NCBI GenBank assembly: GCA_014529385.2
Contig: CM043959.1
Location: 87,240,529 to 87,304,528 of the forward strand
DNA: 64,000 nucleotides
DNA from: Adiantum capillus-veneris
Taxonomy: Eukaryota > Streptophyta > Polypodiopsida > Polypodiales > Pteridaceae
Reading direction: 5' to 3'
Below the pieces are notes generated by a model. It searched no databases, had not been told where the DNA came from, and was given only the letters and a program-made list of their open reading frames with translations. Made by a program: the position numbers and the translations under genes. Of the stretch, positions 45,206-54,954 are shown in pieces. Positions within the stretch are counted from its first letter, which is position 1, and each line of letters opens with the position of its first letter.

Positions 45206-48200
45206 ATGGCTGACAACAACAACACAGATGTGTTCAAGATGTTTGTTGCTGAGGACAGGTTGGATGGGGACAACTACCCTATGTGGGCTTATATGATGCA
45301 ACATGTTCTTGTGTCAAAAGGTGTCTGGAACATTGTGCAGGGCATTGATGTACGTCCTAGTTCTGAAGATGTAGGCGATGTTGAGGATGTTGCAGGTCTT
45401 GCTGCAAGGATTGCAGCTGTTAGAGTTGTGTTGCCTACGGCAGAACAAGCTCGTTGGGATGTTAAGGATGCGCAGGCTCATGCATTGATTTCGTTGTCTG
45501 TGAAGCGTACCATTATTCCTCACATCCGTTCAGCAAAATCTGCAAAACAGGCTTGGGATATTCTAGCAGGTCTTTATGCAAGCCGCAATGAGGCTAAAAT
45601 TGCTTTGCTGCGTAAAGAGCTAGAGTCGAAGATTATGCATGAGGAAGATGATATGGACACTTTCCTTGCTAGTGTCAAGGATATCAATGAGCAACTCATT
45701 TCTGCAGGTGAAGTCATTTCGGACAGTTCCCTTGTGCAGACTGTTCTTGATGCCTTACCAGATTCCTACCAGACTTTTGCTAGTACTTGGAGACTGATGA
45801 CCCAAGGAAATCCTGAAGTTGTCAAGTTTGATGCATTATGCACATTGCTGTTGCAAGAGTCACTTTCTAGAAAAAACAGGACTAGGCAGCGTGCAGTTGA
45901 ACAGGCTTTTATTGCTTCTCAAAGAAAGGGTGGTAACAGTAATGCAGCCACTTCTTATGGTTTTGCTGCGAGTGGCAAAAATTCTGTTCCTAATGCTTCT
46001 GTTGGCAGCACTTCGTCTGGCAATTCTGGTGATAAGGGCAAAAAGAAGATGCGTTGCCATTATTGTAAAGCCAATGATCACTTGATCAAGTCGTGTCCTA
46101 AGTTGAAGGCCAAAGAGGCTAAGAAGAAAGAGGGTGGTTCCACTGCAAATGCTGGTTCCACTACAAATGCAGCCATTGTTGAGTCTTCTGTGAAAGGAGA
46201 TTGTGATGCTGATGTTGATGCAGAATGGGCTTTTAGCGCAGAGTGCACTTACAATCCTGTTGTCCATGATGCATGCTTGTCAGTTGCTGCAGATTCACAT
46301 GTGTGGTATTTCGACAGTGGTGCTACAAAGCACATTACCTCACATCGTGAATTGTTTACCTCTCTCGAGTCTGTCCCTCATGGGAATTCAGTCACTTGTG
46401 CCAACAACGCCACTTATCCAGTTCAGGGAGTTGGAAAGATTGTGCTCACTGCTGCTAATGGCAGTTCCTTCACACTTGTTGATGCACTTTATGTACTTGA
46501 GATCAAGAAGAATCTCTTGTCTGTATCTGCACTTGCTAGACTTGGACTTGTAGTCAAATTTGTGGATGACAGATGTACAGTTCATGATCTCAGTTTTGGT
46601 GATGAAATTGTTGCATCTGGGCTTTTGTGCCGTGGGCTGTATAAGCTCACTTTGTATGACAAGTGTGGACAAAATTTTGCAAATGCTGTTGCAGATTCAA
46701 GGGCTATTTCAGATGCAAAACTTTGGCATGCACGTTTTGGTCATCTGAATTTTGCCAGTTTGCTGCGTTTGCAGATATCTGATATGGTTGCTTCTTTGCC
46801 GCCTCTTGAAGCACCTGTCAAACATGTTTGTGAAGGCTGTATTCTGGGTAAAATGCAGCGTTCTAAGTTTCCAAAGGATGGTTCAGTTAGGGCCACATGC
46901 AGGTTGCAACTTGTGCATAGTGATGTTTGTGGGCCCATGCAAACTCCGTCCTTGGGCAATTACCTGTACTTCGTGACTTTCATTGATGATTACTCCAGGC
47001 ATGCATGGGTATTTCCGCTTAAAGCAAAGTCCTAAGTTTTTATGTGCTTCAAACAATTTTTGGCTACGGCTGAAAATGTCTCAAAATGTACTATGGGCAC
47101 CCTCCGTTCCGATCGAGGGGGGGGGTATATGTCTCATGAATTTAATGCATTTCTGGCTAGTCGTGGGATAAAACACCAATGTACAGTGCCTTATACACCT
47201 CAGCAAAATGGTGTTGCTGAGAGGAAAAACAGGTCACTAACAGAAATGGCACGATGTATGGTCAAAAGTCAAGCTTTGCCGCATTCTTTTTGGCTTGAGG
47301 CTATCATGTGTGCCACTTATGTACTTAACAGGTGTCCTACGAAAGCTTTGCAGTCTATTACTCCATATGAAGCATGGCATGATAGAAAGCCTTCTATTGA
47401 GCACATGCGTGTTTTTGGCTGTTTGGCATATGCTTTGGTGCCACAAGTGCAGCGCAGAAAATTGGATGATAAGGCTGTCAAATGTATTTTTGTTGGTTAT
47501 AGTGCTGAAAGCAAAGGTTACAGGTTGTATCATCCGCAAACAAAACGTATTCTGGTTTCACAGGATGTAGTGTTTGTGGAAGATTCTGTTCAGCCCTTGC
47601 TGTCATGTACTAGAGACAGTAATGTAAGCTCACAGGACATTTATGACACTTTGTTGCCTCTTTTCAGTGGTGGAAATACGAATGTAAGTTCCAATGAGGC
47701 AAATGTACAGCCTATGGGGGTTTCTGAAAATGTTTTAGAACAGCCTATTACTGATGCAGATGTACATGATGTACTTGATGAGGAAAGGGCTGAAAATGAG
47801 CAGGCTAGAGGTATGCCAAAATGGCTGGTGCACACTTTGCGTGACAGTAAATTGGATGCACCTTTATCTAGTCGTACTCGTTCAGGCTCTCGCCATGCAT
47901 CTTATGCATCAGATTGTTATGCTTTGGCTGTGTCTAGTTTACATGATGTTGAGGAGCCTCTGTCTTTTGATGAAGCACAGAATTCAAAAAATTGGATTGC
48001 TACCATGATGATGCACTTATAGAGAATGACACATGGACTTTATGTGATTTGCCTCCTGGCAAAAAGGCCATTGGTACGAAGTGGGTTTACAAGTTGAAAC
48101 GCAAGCCGGATGGTGAGATCGATCGCCATAAGGCTCGATTTGTTGTAAAGGGTTATGCACAACAAAAAGGCATAGATTATGAAGAGACTTTTGCTCCCAC

Positions 48201-49482
48201 TTGTCGTATGACTACTGTGCGTTTTCTATGTGCATTGGCAGCTCACTTTGGTTGGGATGTACATCAATCAGACATTGTTACTGCTTTCTTGAATGGTGAC
48301 ATATTTGAGGAAGTTTATGTAACGCAGCCTCGCGGTTTTGTCATAAAAGGACAAGCGGACAAAGTGTGCAAATGTAAGAAGGCTTTGTATGGGTTGAAGC
48401 AATCTCCTCGTGCTTGGTATGAGAAAGCTGACACTCATTTGGTTAAACGAGGCTTTCGTAACAGTCCAACAGAAAGCACATTGTATGTAAAGCGTGAGGA
48501 TGATGTATTTCTCATTGTGGTTCTTTATGTTGATGATTTGCTGATCACTGGACCAAATGAGAGACATATTGCTGAATTTAAGGCTGATTTGAATGCTACT
48601 TTCAAGATGAAAGATTTGGGGCTGTTGCATCATTACTTGGGTATACAGTTTAAGCAGTGTGATGGTGGTATTGCCTTGTGTCAGAAAAGTTACATAGAGA
48701 CATTGCTATGTAAGTTTGGACTTGAGGATTGCAAACCTATTGCCACTCCCATGGAAACAGGTTTGAAGTTGAGTCTACATGATGCTGGCGATCCTACTGA
48801 TGTCACTCTTTACCAAACTGTTGTTGGCTGCCTCATTTATGTATGCAACACGAGGCCAGATATTCAGTTTGTAGTCTCGCAGGTCACCAGATTTATGCAT
48901 AGCCCAGGGTCTAAGCATTGGCAGGCTGTCAAGAGGATTTTTCGCTACCTTAGTGGCACTTTACATCTTGGCTTGTTTTATCCCAAGGGGGGATCATTGC
49001 CGCCAGACTTACATGCTTTTTCGGACTCAGATTGGGCTGGTTGTTTTGACACGCGAGTGTCCACAAGTGGTTTTTGTTTCATGCTTGGCAGTTCATGTAT
49101 ATCATGGTTGAGCAAGAAGCAACCTACTGTGGCCACTTCGAGTTGTGAGGCTGAGTACAGGGCAGTCTTCACAGCTACGATTGAGTGTGTATGGCTCAGA
49201 CGCCTTATGGTTGACTTGGGTGTTGGACAGGACACTGCCAACACTATCTACACTGACAGTCAGAGCGCATTGGCAGTTGCGAGGAACCCAGTTTTTCATG
49301 CTCGCACAAAGCACATTGAGGTGCATTACCACTATGTCAGGGAGAGGCTCTCAGCAGGAGAGATCAGCTTGGCTTATGTGCCAACACAGGACAACCTTGC
49401 AGATCTTTTCACAAAGGCATTGTCTCGTGAGAATCTTGAAGCTTTCCCCAAAGCTTTGGGCTTACTCCCCTTTGTGGACTGA
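45206..49482 (+). pseudogene. gag-pol: gag-pol polyprotein of copia element F, two lesions
   Basis: ATG 45206 begins MADNNNTDVFKMFVAEDRLD, the plant copia gag (UBN2-like) start. A zinc knuckle, CX2CX4HX4C, starts at 46055 (CHYCKANDHLIKSC). Protease: VWYFDSGATKHIT with D-S-G at 46313. Integrase: HARFGHLN...CEGCILGK near 46729-46860, then VHSDVCGPMQTPS and FIDDYSRHAWVF. Reverse transcriptase: KWVYKLKRKPDGEIDRHKAR, TAFLNGDIFEEVY, LYGLKQSPRAWY and the catalytic YVDD at 48526-48537. RNase H: SDWAGCFDTRVSTSGF, SSCEAEYRA and TDSQSALAVARN, then LADLFTKAL near the end at 49482. Lesions are an in-frame TAA at 47033-47035 inside integrase and a one-base deletion near 48008 before RT. It therefore cannot make full-length pol, but enzymes from a relative could move it. 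Confidence 0.96.
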
Positions 49483-49545
49483 TCCTGTCCTCAGGGCATG
49501 GCACTTCCCTTTACTCATGTGCCAGCTCTCGTTCACCGCATCACT

Positions 49546-49557
49546 CCAGGGGGGATT
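49546..49557 (+). promoter_or_regulatory. Polypurine tract of element F
   Basis: The segment ccaggggggatt directly abuts the 3' LTR start. Confidence 0.88.
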
Positions 49558-49784
49558 TGTTACCATATATATGTGGTAGTGATGTGTGTGAACACACTAG
49601 GACCGTCGGGGCATTTTTTCCCTCTTTAGGAGGTTTTTTCCCCCGTGCATTGTATATACGCCCATCACTCTAGGGCTAACTATCTTTCCATTGCACACTA
49701 AGTAACACACTCTCTATTGTGTGCCTTGAGCTTCCTTCGTCTTCTCCAAGCTGTGTGTGTTTCTCTGCAACCCTAATTCCAACA
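49558..49784 (+). repeat. 3' LTR of element F
   Basis: The 227 bp differ from the 5' LTR by four transitions. The target duplication atagg follows at 49785-49789. Confidence 0.97.
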
Positions 49785-49955
49785 ATAGGTTGGTCAAATG
49801 ATCAAGAATCTGTTCCAAAAGCCTGATGTCTGGCCTGATGAATTCCCAAGACAAATCAACTCCAAATTGGACCAATTTGCCTAGGAGGCTTACCTAAGGC
49901 TATACAACACCCTGCTATGTCCACAGTTTGAATTTGGCCTCTAAATCATGCCTTA

Positions 49956-50835
49956 GACATCCTATGCGTAGGATGTCTAACTGCTTAGAATTGCCCCAAA
50001 TTTGAACCGCAGACTCTCCTTAAGGTGCTGATCACAGTGGTATGCTCAAAATTAAGTTTGGAGTGCAAAATCACACATATGACATCCTACGCGTAGGATG
50101 TCTTTTTGGCGTGTTTCACCCTAGACTTGACCCAAAGCTTCCCCTTGATGTCAGCAACCCAATGGAATGCTCAGATTTTGGTTTGGATTTCAAAAGACCC
50201 CAATTTTAGCTGTTCTAGTCGTTTTCGGTCAAAAGTGCTAAAGTCTGCTTAGGACCCCCGTTTCTCCCCCAAATGAGATGAAAACTCTCTCAGTCACTCA
50301 ATATATCATGCAGATCATGCTCCTACAGCCATCCTATGGTTTTGGTCTTGGAATAATGCCTTGGCACAATTTGGGTAGGATGTCTGGCAATTTTAGTATA
50401 TCTGGCCTTATCCTGTCAAGATATGGTCAAGTTCCCCTTTCCAGGTGAAAATAGGGTAAAACCTACCTTCTGAACACACTGGTCAACTCAGAATTTCAAA
50501 ATTTCCACCAGATCACCCTGTAGACATCCTACGCGTAGGATGTCTACTGCTTGTTTTTTTCAGACTGAAGTGTCCCTGGTACTTCCTTATGCTCTCAGCA
50601 AGTGCAAGTATGCTTCACAATTGCAAAAACATGCAAAAATCACTCAATTTAAACCTTTTCTGAAATTTTACGTTTTCTGACTCCACCTTTTGTCTTTCGG
50701 TCAACAAAAATAGGGAAAAACACCCAAGTCAATATGTTACTAGGGTAAAACCTACCCTCTGAACCCACTCGTGCAGTCAAAATTTTCAAATTTGGTCTCC
50801 AGAACCCCCTTGAGACATCCTACGCGTAGGATGTC
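49956..50835 (-). repeat. Palindrome array of element E, PBS-proximal part
   Basis: Copies of the arm GACATCCTACG palindrome occur at 49956-49977 (one central change), 50081-50102, 50523-50544 and 50814-50835, with a half-site ending at 50394. Subtracting element F and one target duplication, the distance from the copy at 44500 to that at 49956 is 283 bp. Further spacings are 125, 292, 150 and 291 bp. Leader without further features continues from 50836 to the PBS. Confidence 0.92.
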
Positions 50836-51356
50836 TATGTTTATAGAATTGCAGGTTTTCTTCATAGAACCCTTGCAAATGCTCTTTTATATGCACAGCA
50901 TCAGTCAGTCATACAAAAATATCCACAAAAGCTTGTTTAATGCATTTTCACCCTCAAAAGCACACTTTTCCGTGATTTCAAATGCAATCAAGCACTTTAG
51001 CAAATAATTCAGTGCTGAATAGCTCTAGATCAGAATCAGATCACTTACCTAAAGCTACTCCTACAAATCATATGGGGTTTTGCATGAGTAGAAAAACGCT
51101 TCACTGCCACACACGGACTAGTAAACGCTTTTATCACCTCACAAATCACTCGACCACCAACAACTACTCTAATACACAGATCCTAACTAAACCTATCTAG
51201 TCGCAGACCCTTGGCAAGACACACGCTTCCTGGCTATCCACTTGATCACGGAATATCCTCTTCCGGACCCACTTAAGAAAAACGCTTTCTTTAGCCGAAA
51301 CTAAATCAAGCAACCATCACACGAGTGTTAATAGGAAACCTACTTAGGTCCTTGTG
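50836..51356 (-). other. Leader of element E next to the PBS
   Basis: About 520 bp between the last palindrome and the PBS. No ORF, palindrome or other motif recognised. By position it would hold the start of the genomic RNA leader. Confidence 0.6.
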
Positions 51357-51374
51357 TCCCCAGCAACGGCGCCA
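51357..51374 (-). promoter_or_regulatory. Primer-binding site of element E
   Basis: Minus-strand TGGCGCCGTTGCTGGGGA matches the plant tRNA-Asp 3' complement at 17 of 18 bases and starts one base from the LTR. It fixes element orientation. Confidence 0.92.
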
Positions 51375-51375
51375 A

Positions 51376-52436
51376 TGTTAGACGGGAGCGACTCACACAT
51401 CCATGAAGTGCATGCAAACACTACCTAGATCAACATAATGTCAATCGAGGACACATATAACACGATATGCACACGGAGGAAATCTCTTTAGCTTGCCAGG
51501 CTAAGACCATCCTACACATACAACACTCTGGAAGGCCAACTATACCACAATCAAGAACCTCACTGCTCTCAACTACACCACCTAGCCACATACACACATA
51601 CGCTAGGTAACTCACCTAATCATGCCAGATTCGTACAAAACTTAAGGAACACCACAATCAAGAACCTCACTGCTCTCAACTACACCACCTAGCCACATAC
51701 ACACATACGCTAGGTAACTCACCTAATCATGCCAGATTCGTACAAAACTTAAGGAACACCATCCCCTCACTAGGATATACCTGCCCCTAAGCTCCTACAC
51801 TCAAAACCCTCACTCTAAACCCGTCTGCGGAAAACGCGTAGGATGACAGAGCTGAATTTTGAAAGTGCACGAAACTGAAATTTATGAGTACCTATGTGTA
51901 GCTTATGTCGCCACGATTCTATAGACTACTAGCACGCAAAAAATAGACATCGTTTGATACACTTACGGTCACAAATAGCTCGTAGATGCGTCGACGTGTG
52001 CGCTTCGTTTCGCGTGGAATGATTGGCGTTGTCGCGTAGCTCTCCTCAAGCCTACAGCAATGGTGCAGTCGGATCTCCAATGTGTTGAGCGAGCTGGGCG
52101 TAGCGAGAGGATGAAGCTCACGCTCACTCTCTTTCTCTCTCACACACAGTAGACGGCAGCGCTAGTTTTGATTATGAAAAAGTCTTTTTACAAAATGACC
52201 TAGGTACCTTATATACTAAGGCTACCTTAGGTTTAACCAAAAATGGGGTTGAAAGGGTCAAATGGCTTTGTATTTACAATCTGGAAGTGCCATTGCACCC
52301 CGGCTTCTGAAACTAGAATAACTACTCATTACAAATGACGTTTATAGCCATAATCCACAGCATTTCATAACTCGCAAAAGATAAGACTTTGGTACAAAAC
52401 TTGAGTTATGTTGTGTTGTTGACCCAGCGGTCAACA
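51376..52436 (-). repeat. 5' LTR of element E
   Basis: The 1061-bp LTR carries a perfect-looking 107-bp tandem duplication (51544-51650 and 51651-51757) that is single in the 3' LTR. A TATA-like box is at 52208-52218 (minus). A half-palindrome (plus strand acgcgtaggatgac) is at 51834-51847. Confidence 0.92.
51544..51757. repeat. 107-bp tandem duplication within the 5' LTR of E
   Basis: Units begin accacaatcaagaacctcac. Because reverse transcription makes the two LTRs identical at insertion, the duplication must have arisen afterwards or by unequal exchange. The two units are almost identical. Confidence 0.9.
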
Positions 52437-53010
52437 GCATCTTGTTGTAGAGTCGTGAGCTCACCATGTCTCTCGTTGCGGTGTTTTGTAAACCATGCCT
52501 CTTGTTGCAGAGTCGTGAGCTTGCCATGAATTGAGCACTACGAACTGCTATGCCTTGAGCCGTGATCTTGCAAAGCTGTGCAGTGAGCTCACCGTGATCT
52601 CGCAAAGCTATGCAGTGAGCTCACCATGATCTTGAGCCGGCTATGAAAATATATGGCCTGAGTCGGCCATGAGCATCATACCTTAGGACCACGATCTAGA
52701 TATTTGAACGCAAAAAGCTCTTTGGTTTTCTTCTCGCACAACAGCACACAGCTGCCCTTGAGAAGCCAGGATTTGCCACCTCTGCGCGGCTATGCAGTGA
52801 GCTCACTGTGATCTTGCAAAGCTATGCAGTGAGCTTACCATGATCTTGAGCCGTCCATGAAAAGCTATGGCTTGAGTCGGCCATGAGCATCATAATTTAG
52901 GACCACGATCCAGATATTTGAACGCAAAAAATCTCCTTGGTTTTCTTGTCGCACGGGAGCACAAACTACAGCCGCCCTTGAGGAGCCAAGATTTTCCGCC
53001 TCTGCGCCCA
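52437..53010. repeat. Tandem repeats at the insertion site of E
   Basis: First, shorter units around gccatgcctcttgttgcagagtcgtgagct-type sequence recur (52437-52560), with the matching left flank at about 35830-35903 on the other side of E. Then a 214-bp unit appears twice (for example gctatgcagtgagct at 52607 and 52821; gaccacgatc[t/c]agatattt in both). The right part is GC-richer than the surroundings. No coding potential supported; a minus-strand 91-codon stretch at 52865-53140 shows no domain. Confidence 0.8.
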
Positions 53011-53639
53011 TGAACGCAACAGTGAAGACCTCTGTCATGAAGTTCTCTTCTCTTGAGCTTTGTAGCAACACCTGCAATTTTGGTTGCTGCCCGCCTATTG
53101 CCAATTGCTGCCGCACCCTTGATCCTTCTTTCACAACCACTCATTGAAGAAAGTCCTGAGATTCATGTTAATGGTAACCAATTGGATCCCTTGGGTATCC
53201 CTTAAAAGAGTATTTGCACAGCTTTGGCTACTCTGCTTCCTTCATCTTTTACCACAACACGTCCTTTGGACTTCTCCCCTCTCTGATCCCTCTCCTCACT
53301 TTTTGTGACTGCCAGCTCACATCGCGGCTCTCTTCTAACCCCTAAATTTTATTCCTTTTTCATTCTTTTCATTGTGTTCTCATCGATGTGTATTTGCTCA
53401 AATGGATGATCTGAGTTGTTGTTATCATTGTTATGTTGCAATTGTTAAACCTGCAGAAGTAGAGAAAGGGAAAACCATATGTGACAAACGCTTTGATCTT
53501 GGAATCAAGCCCGTCTTGTGTGTACATAACTGACAATAATGTGCGGAGATTATGTTTCTACCCATAAATGATATGTTTAGGTGTGCAGAAGCAACACATA
53601 CCTCCCTTGTAGCTCTAATCCGAGGTCGCCACATCCTAC
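53011..53639. other. Unassigned sequence
   Basis: About 630 bp without recognised repeats, ORFs with domains or RNA genes. Confidence 0.4.
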
Positions 53640-54391
53640 AAAGGCAATGGTACTCAAACTCTCTTTATCAACTAAACCACACTCTATTTTGTTGCCCTTT
53701 TGTTTGTGGGTAGATGTAGCTCAAGGTATGCTTAACACCCCCCCCCCCCCCCCCCCCCCCCCCTCCCCTCTCTCTTTCATCAGCTTCGTAAAACAAAGAC
53801 GCTTGAAAAACTATTTCTCATGGAGAATTTATTCTATTTCCCTCAAGTTCAAGCCTCATGAGCACTCAAATATATCTTGTTTTACTTGAGCATTCTGGCT
53901 CTAGCTTTGAAGCTCAAACTTAAGCTCGAGCCAGATGACATGGACACACTCTTTTTTTCTTTGCCCTTTTGTTTGTGGGTATATGTAGCATTCAATCTCT
54001 AGCTTTGAGACTCAAATCTAAGTTCGAGCCACATGACATGGACACACTCTATTTTGTTGCCCTTTTGTTTATGGTTAGAAGTAGCTGAAGGTATGGTAGA
54101 CCTCCCCCCCCCCCCCCCCCCCCCCCCCCCTCTCCTCTCTCTCATGAGCGTCTTGAAACAAATACTCTTGCAAAACTATTTCTAGTTTAGCATTTATTCT
54201 ATTGCTCTTGAGGTTCAAGCCTCGTGAATTGGATGCTTAGTTTCGAAAGCCTCATCAGCACTCGAATATAGCTTGTTTTAGTTGATCATTCAGCCTCTAG
54301 CTTTGAGGTTCGAACTTAAGTTTGAGCCACATGACATGGACACACTCTATTTTTTTTCCTGTGGATATATGTAGCTCAAGGTATGCTAGTC

Positions 54392-54440
<49 letters not shown>
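53640..54440. repeat. Degenerate tandem repeat with poly-C and (CT)n tracts
   Basis: Units of roughly 300-400 bp share gacatggacacactctattt, gtagctcaaggtatgct and tctagctttga phrases. In each full unit the same position carries a simple tract: poly-C at about 53739-53763, poly-C at about 54104-54130, and (CT)n at about 54394-54438. The tracts therefore evolved from one ancestral simple repeat in different directions. Poly-C length in an assembly can be unreliable. Confidence 0.85.
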
Positions 54441-54441
<1 letters not shown>

Positions 54442-54539
54442 AGATAATTCACAAACATGGGAGCATCATCATTAGCACCTTCATGTGCAAAATCAAAGCT
54501 ATCAATGTTCATTCTACTCTCTTGATTATTGTCAGCCAT
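54437..54539 (-). pseudogene. gag: Start of the gag of D2, truncated
   Basis: Minus-strand ATG 54539 opens MADNNQESRMNIDSFDFAHE and runs about 33 codons (to MFVNYLG) before running into the (CT)n tract, which reads as Arg-Glu repeats. It lies 400 bp downstream of the D2 LTR and PBS, where a copia gag should start, and shares the MADNN beginning with F. Everything beyond is missing, so this is inferred from position only. Confidence 0.45.
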
Positions 54540-54941
54540 GATAACAAAATTTTATGTATGTACTTAGTGTATGCTTTGGCAATTCAAAACCTTAGTTGCC
54601 ACTCCTCTTAGCCTTTGAAAATCGGCTCTTAAGTATCTACACCCACGGCTCAAAGTGGTTAATTATAGAGAGTAGAGGAGTAGGTCTAACATAGGAGAGT
54701 TGCCAAGGGCTAGCTCCTTTCGGACTTCTTATGGCTCAATAATGGTAAAGCCGTAGGCAAGTCTAAAAAGACTCCATTATTAAGTCCAAAGCTCCCGAGG
54801 TGTGCACCATCCCCCACATAGTGGGCTTAACAAAACCGGTATTAGATCCCAGTTCCACTTACTCTATTATAATTAACAACATCAACCATTTATAGGCTAC
54901 TTAAGGACCTCTCTTCTTAAGCAAGAAAAGAGAAACCAAAT

Positions 54942-54953
54942 GCTCTGATACCA
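54942..54953 (-). promoter_or_regulatory. Primer-binding site of D2
   Basis: Minus-strand TGGTATCAGAGC is a perfect initiator tRNA-Met type copia PBS, one base after the LTR end at 54955. Confidence 0.9.
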
Positions 54954-54954
54954 A

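Larger units (their letters stand above)
44617..49784 (+). mobile_element. Element F: nearly intact Ty1/copia element in the leader of E
   Basis: Both 227-bp LTRs (44617-44843, 49558-49784), PBS, one polyprotein frame and PPT are present, flanked by the perfect 5-bp duplication atagg (44612-44616, 49785-49789). The LTRs differ at 4 of 227 positions, all transitions, so insertion is fairly recent. Integrase precedes RT, the copia order. Only two lesions were seen in the polyprotein. It landed between two palindromes of the E array, opposite in orientation to E. Confidence 0.97.
35904..52436 (-). mobile_element. Element E: gag-protease-only gypsy-type element, hit by copia F
   Basis: Complete minus-strand element: 5' LTR 51376-52436, PBS 51357-51374, palindrome leader, gag, protease, W-x-P-K region, PPT 36857-36867 and 3' LTR 35904-36856. 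RT, RNase H and integrase are missing; protease-linker sequence leads directly to the W-x-P-K tail, so a pol deletion relative to element A is likely. The net length without F is about 11.4 kb. Flanking pentamers gcctc (35899-35903) and gcatc (52437-52441) are a probable target duplication with one change. Joining the flanks restores a local tandem repeat. LTR divergence is roughly 3%, mostly transitions. Movement would need enzymes from a relative of element A. Confidence 0.88.

Noticed and set aside
54297..54436. Arg-Glu repeat protein on the minus strand
   Set aside because: It is the translation of the (CT)n tract. Only the first 33 codons from 54539 may be real gag sequence.
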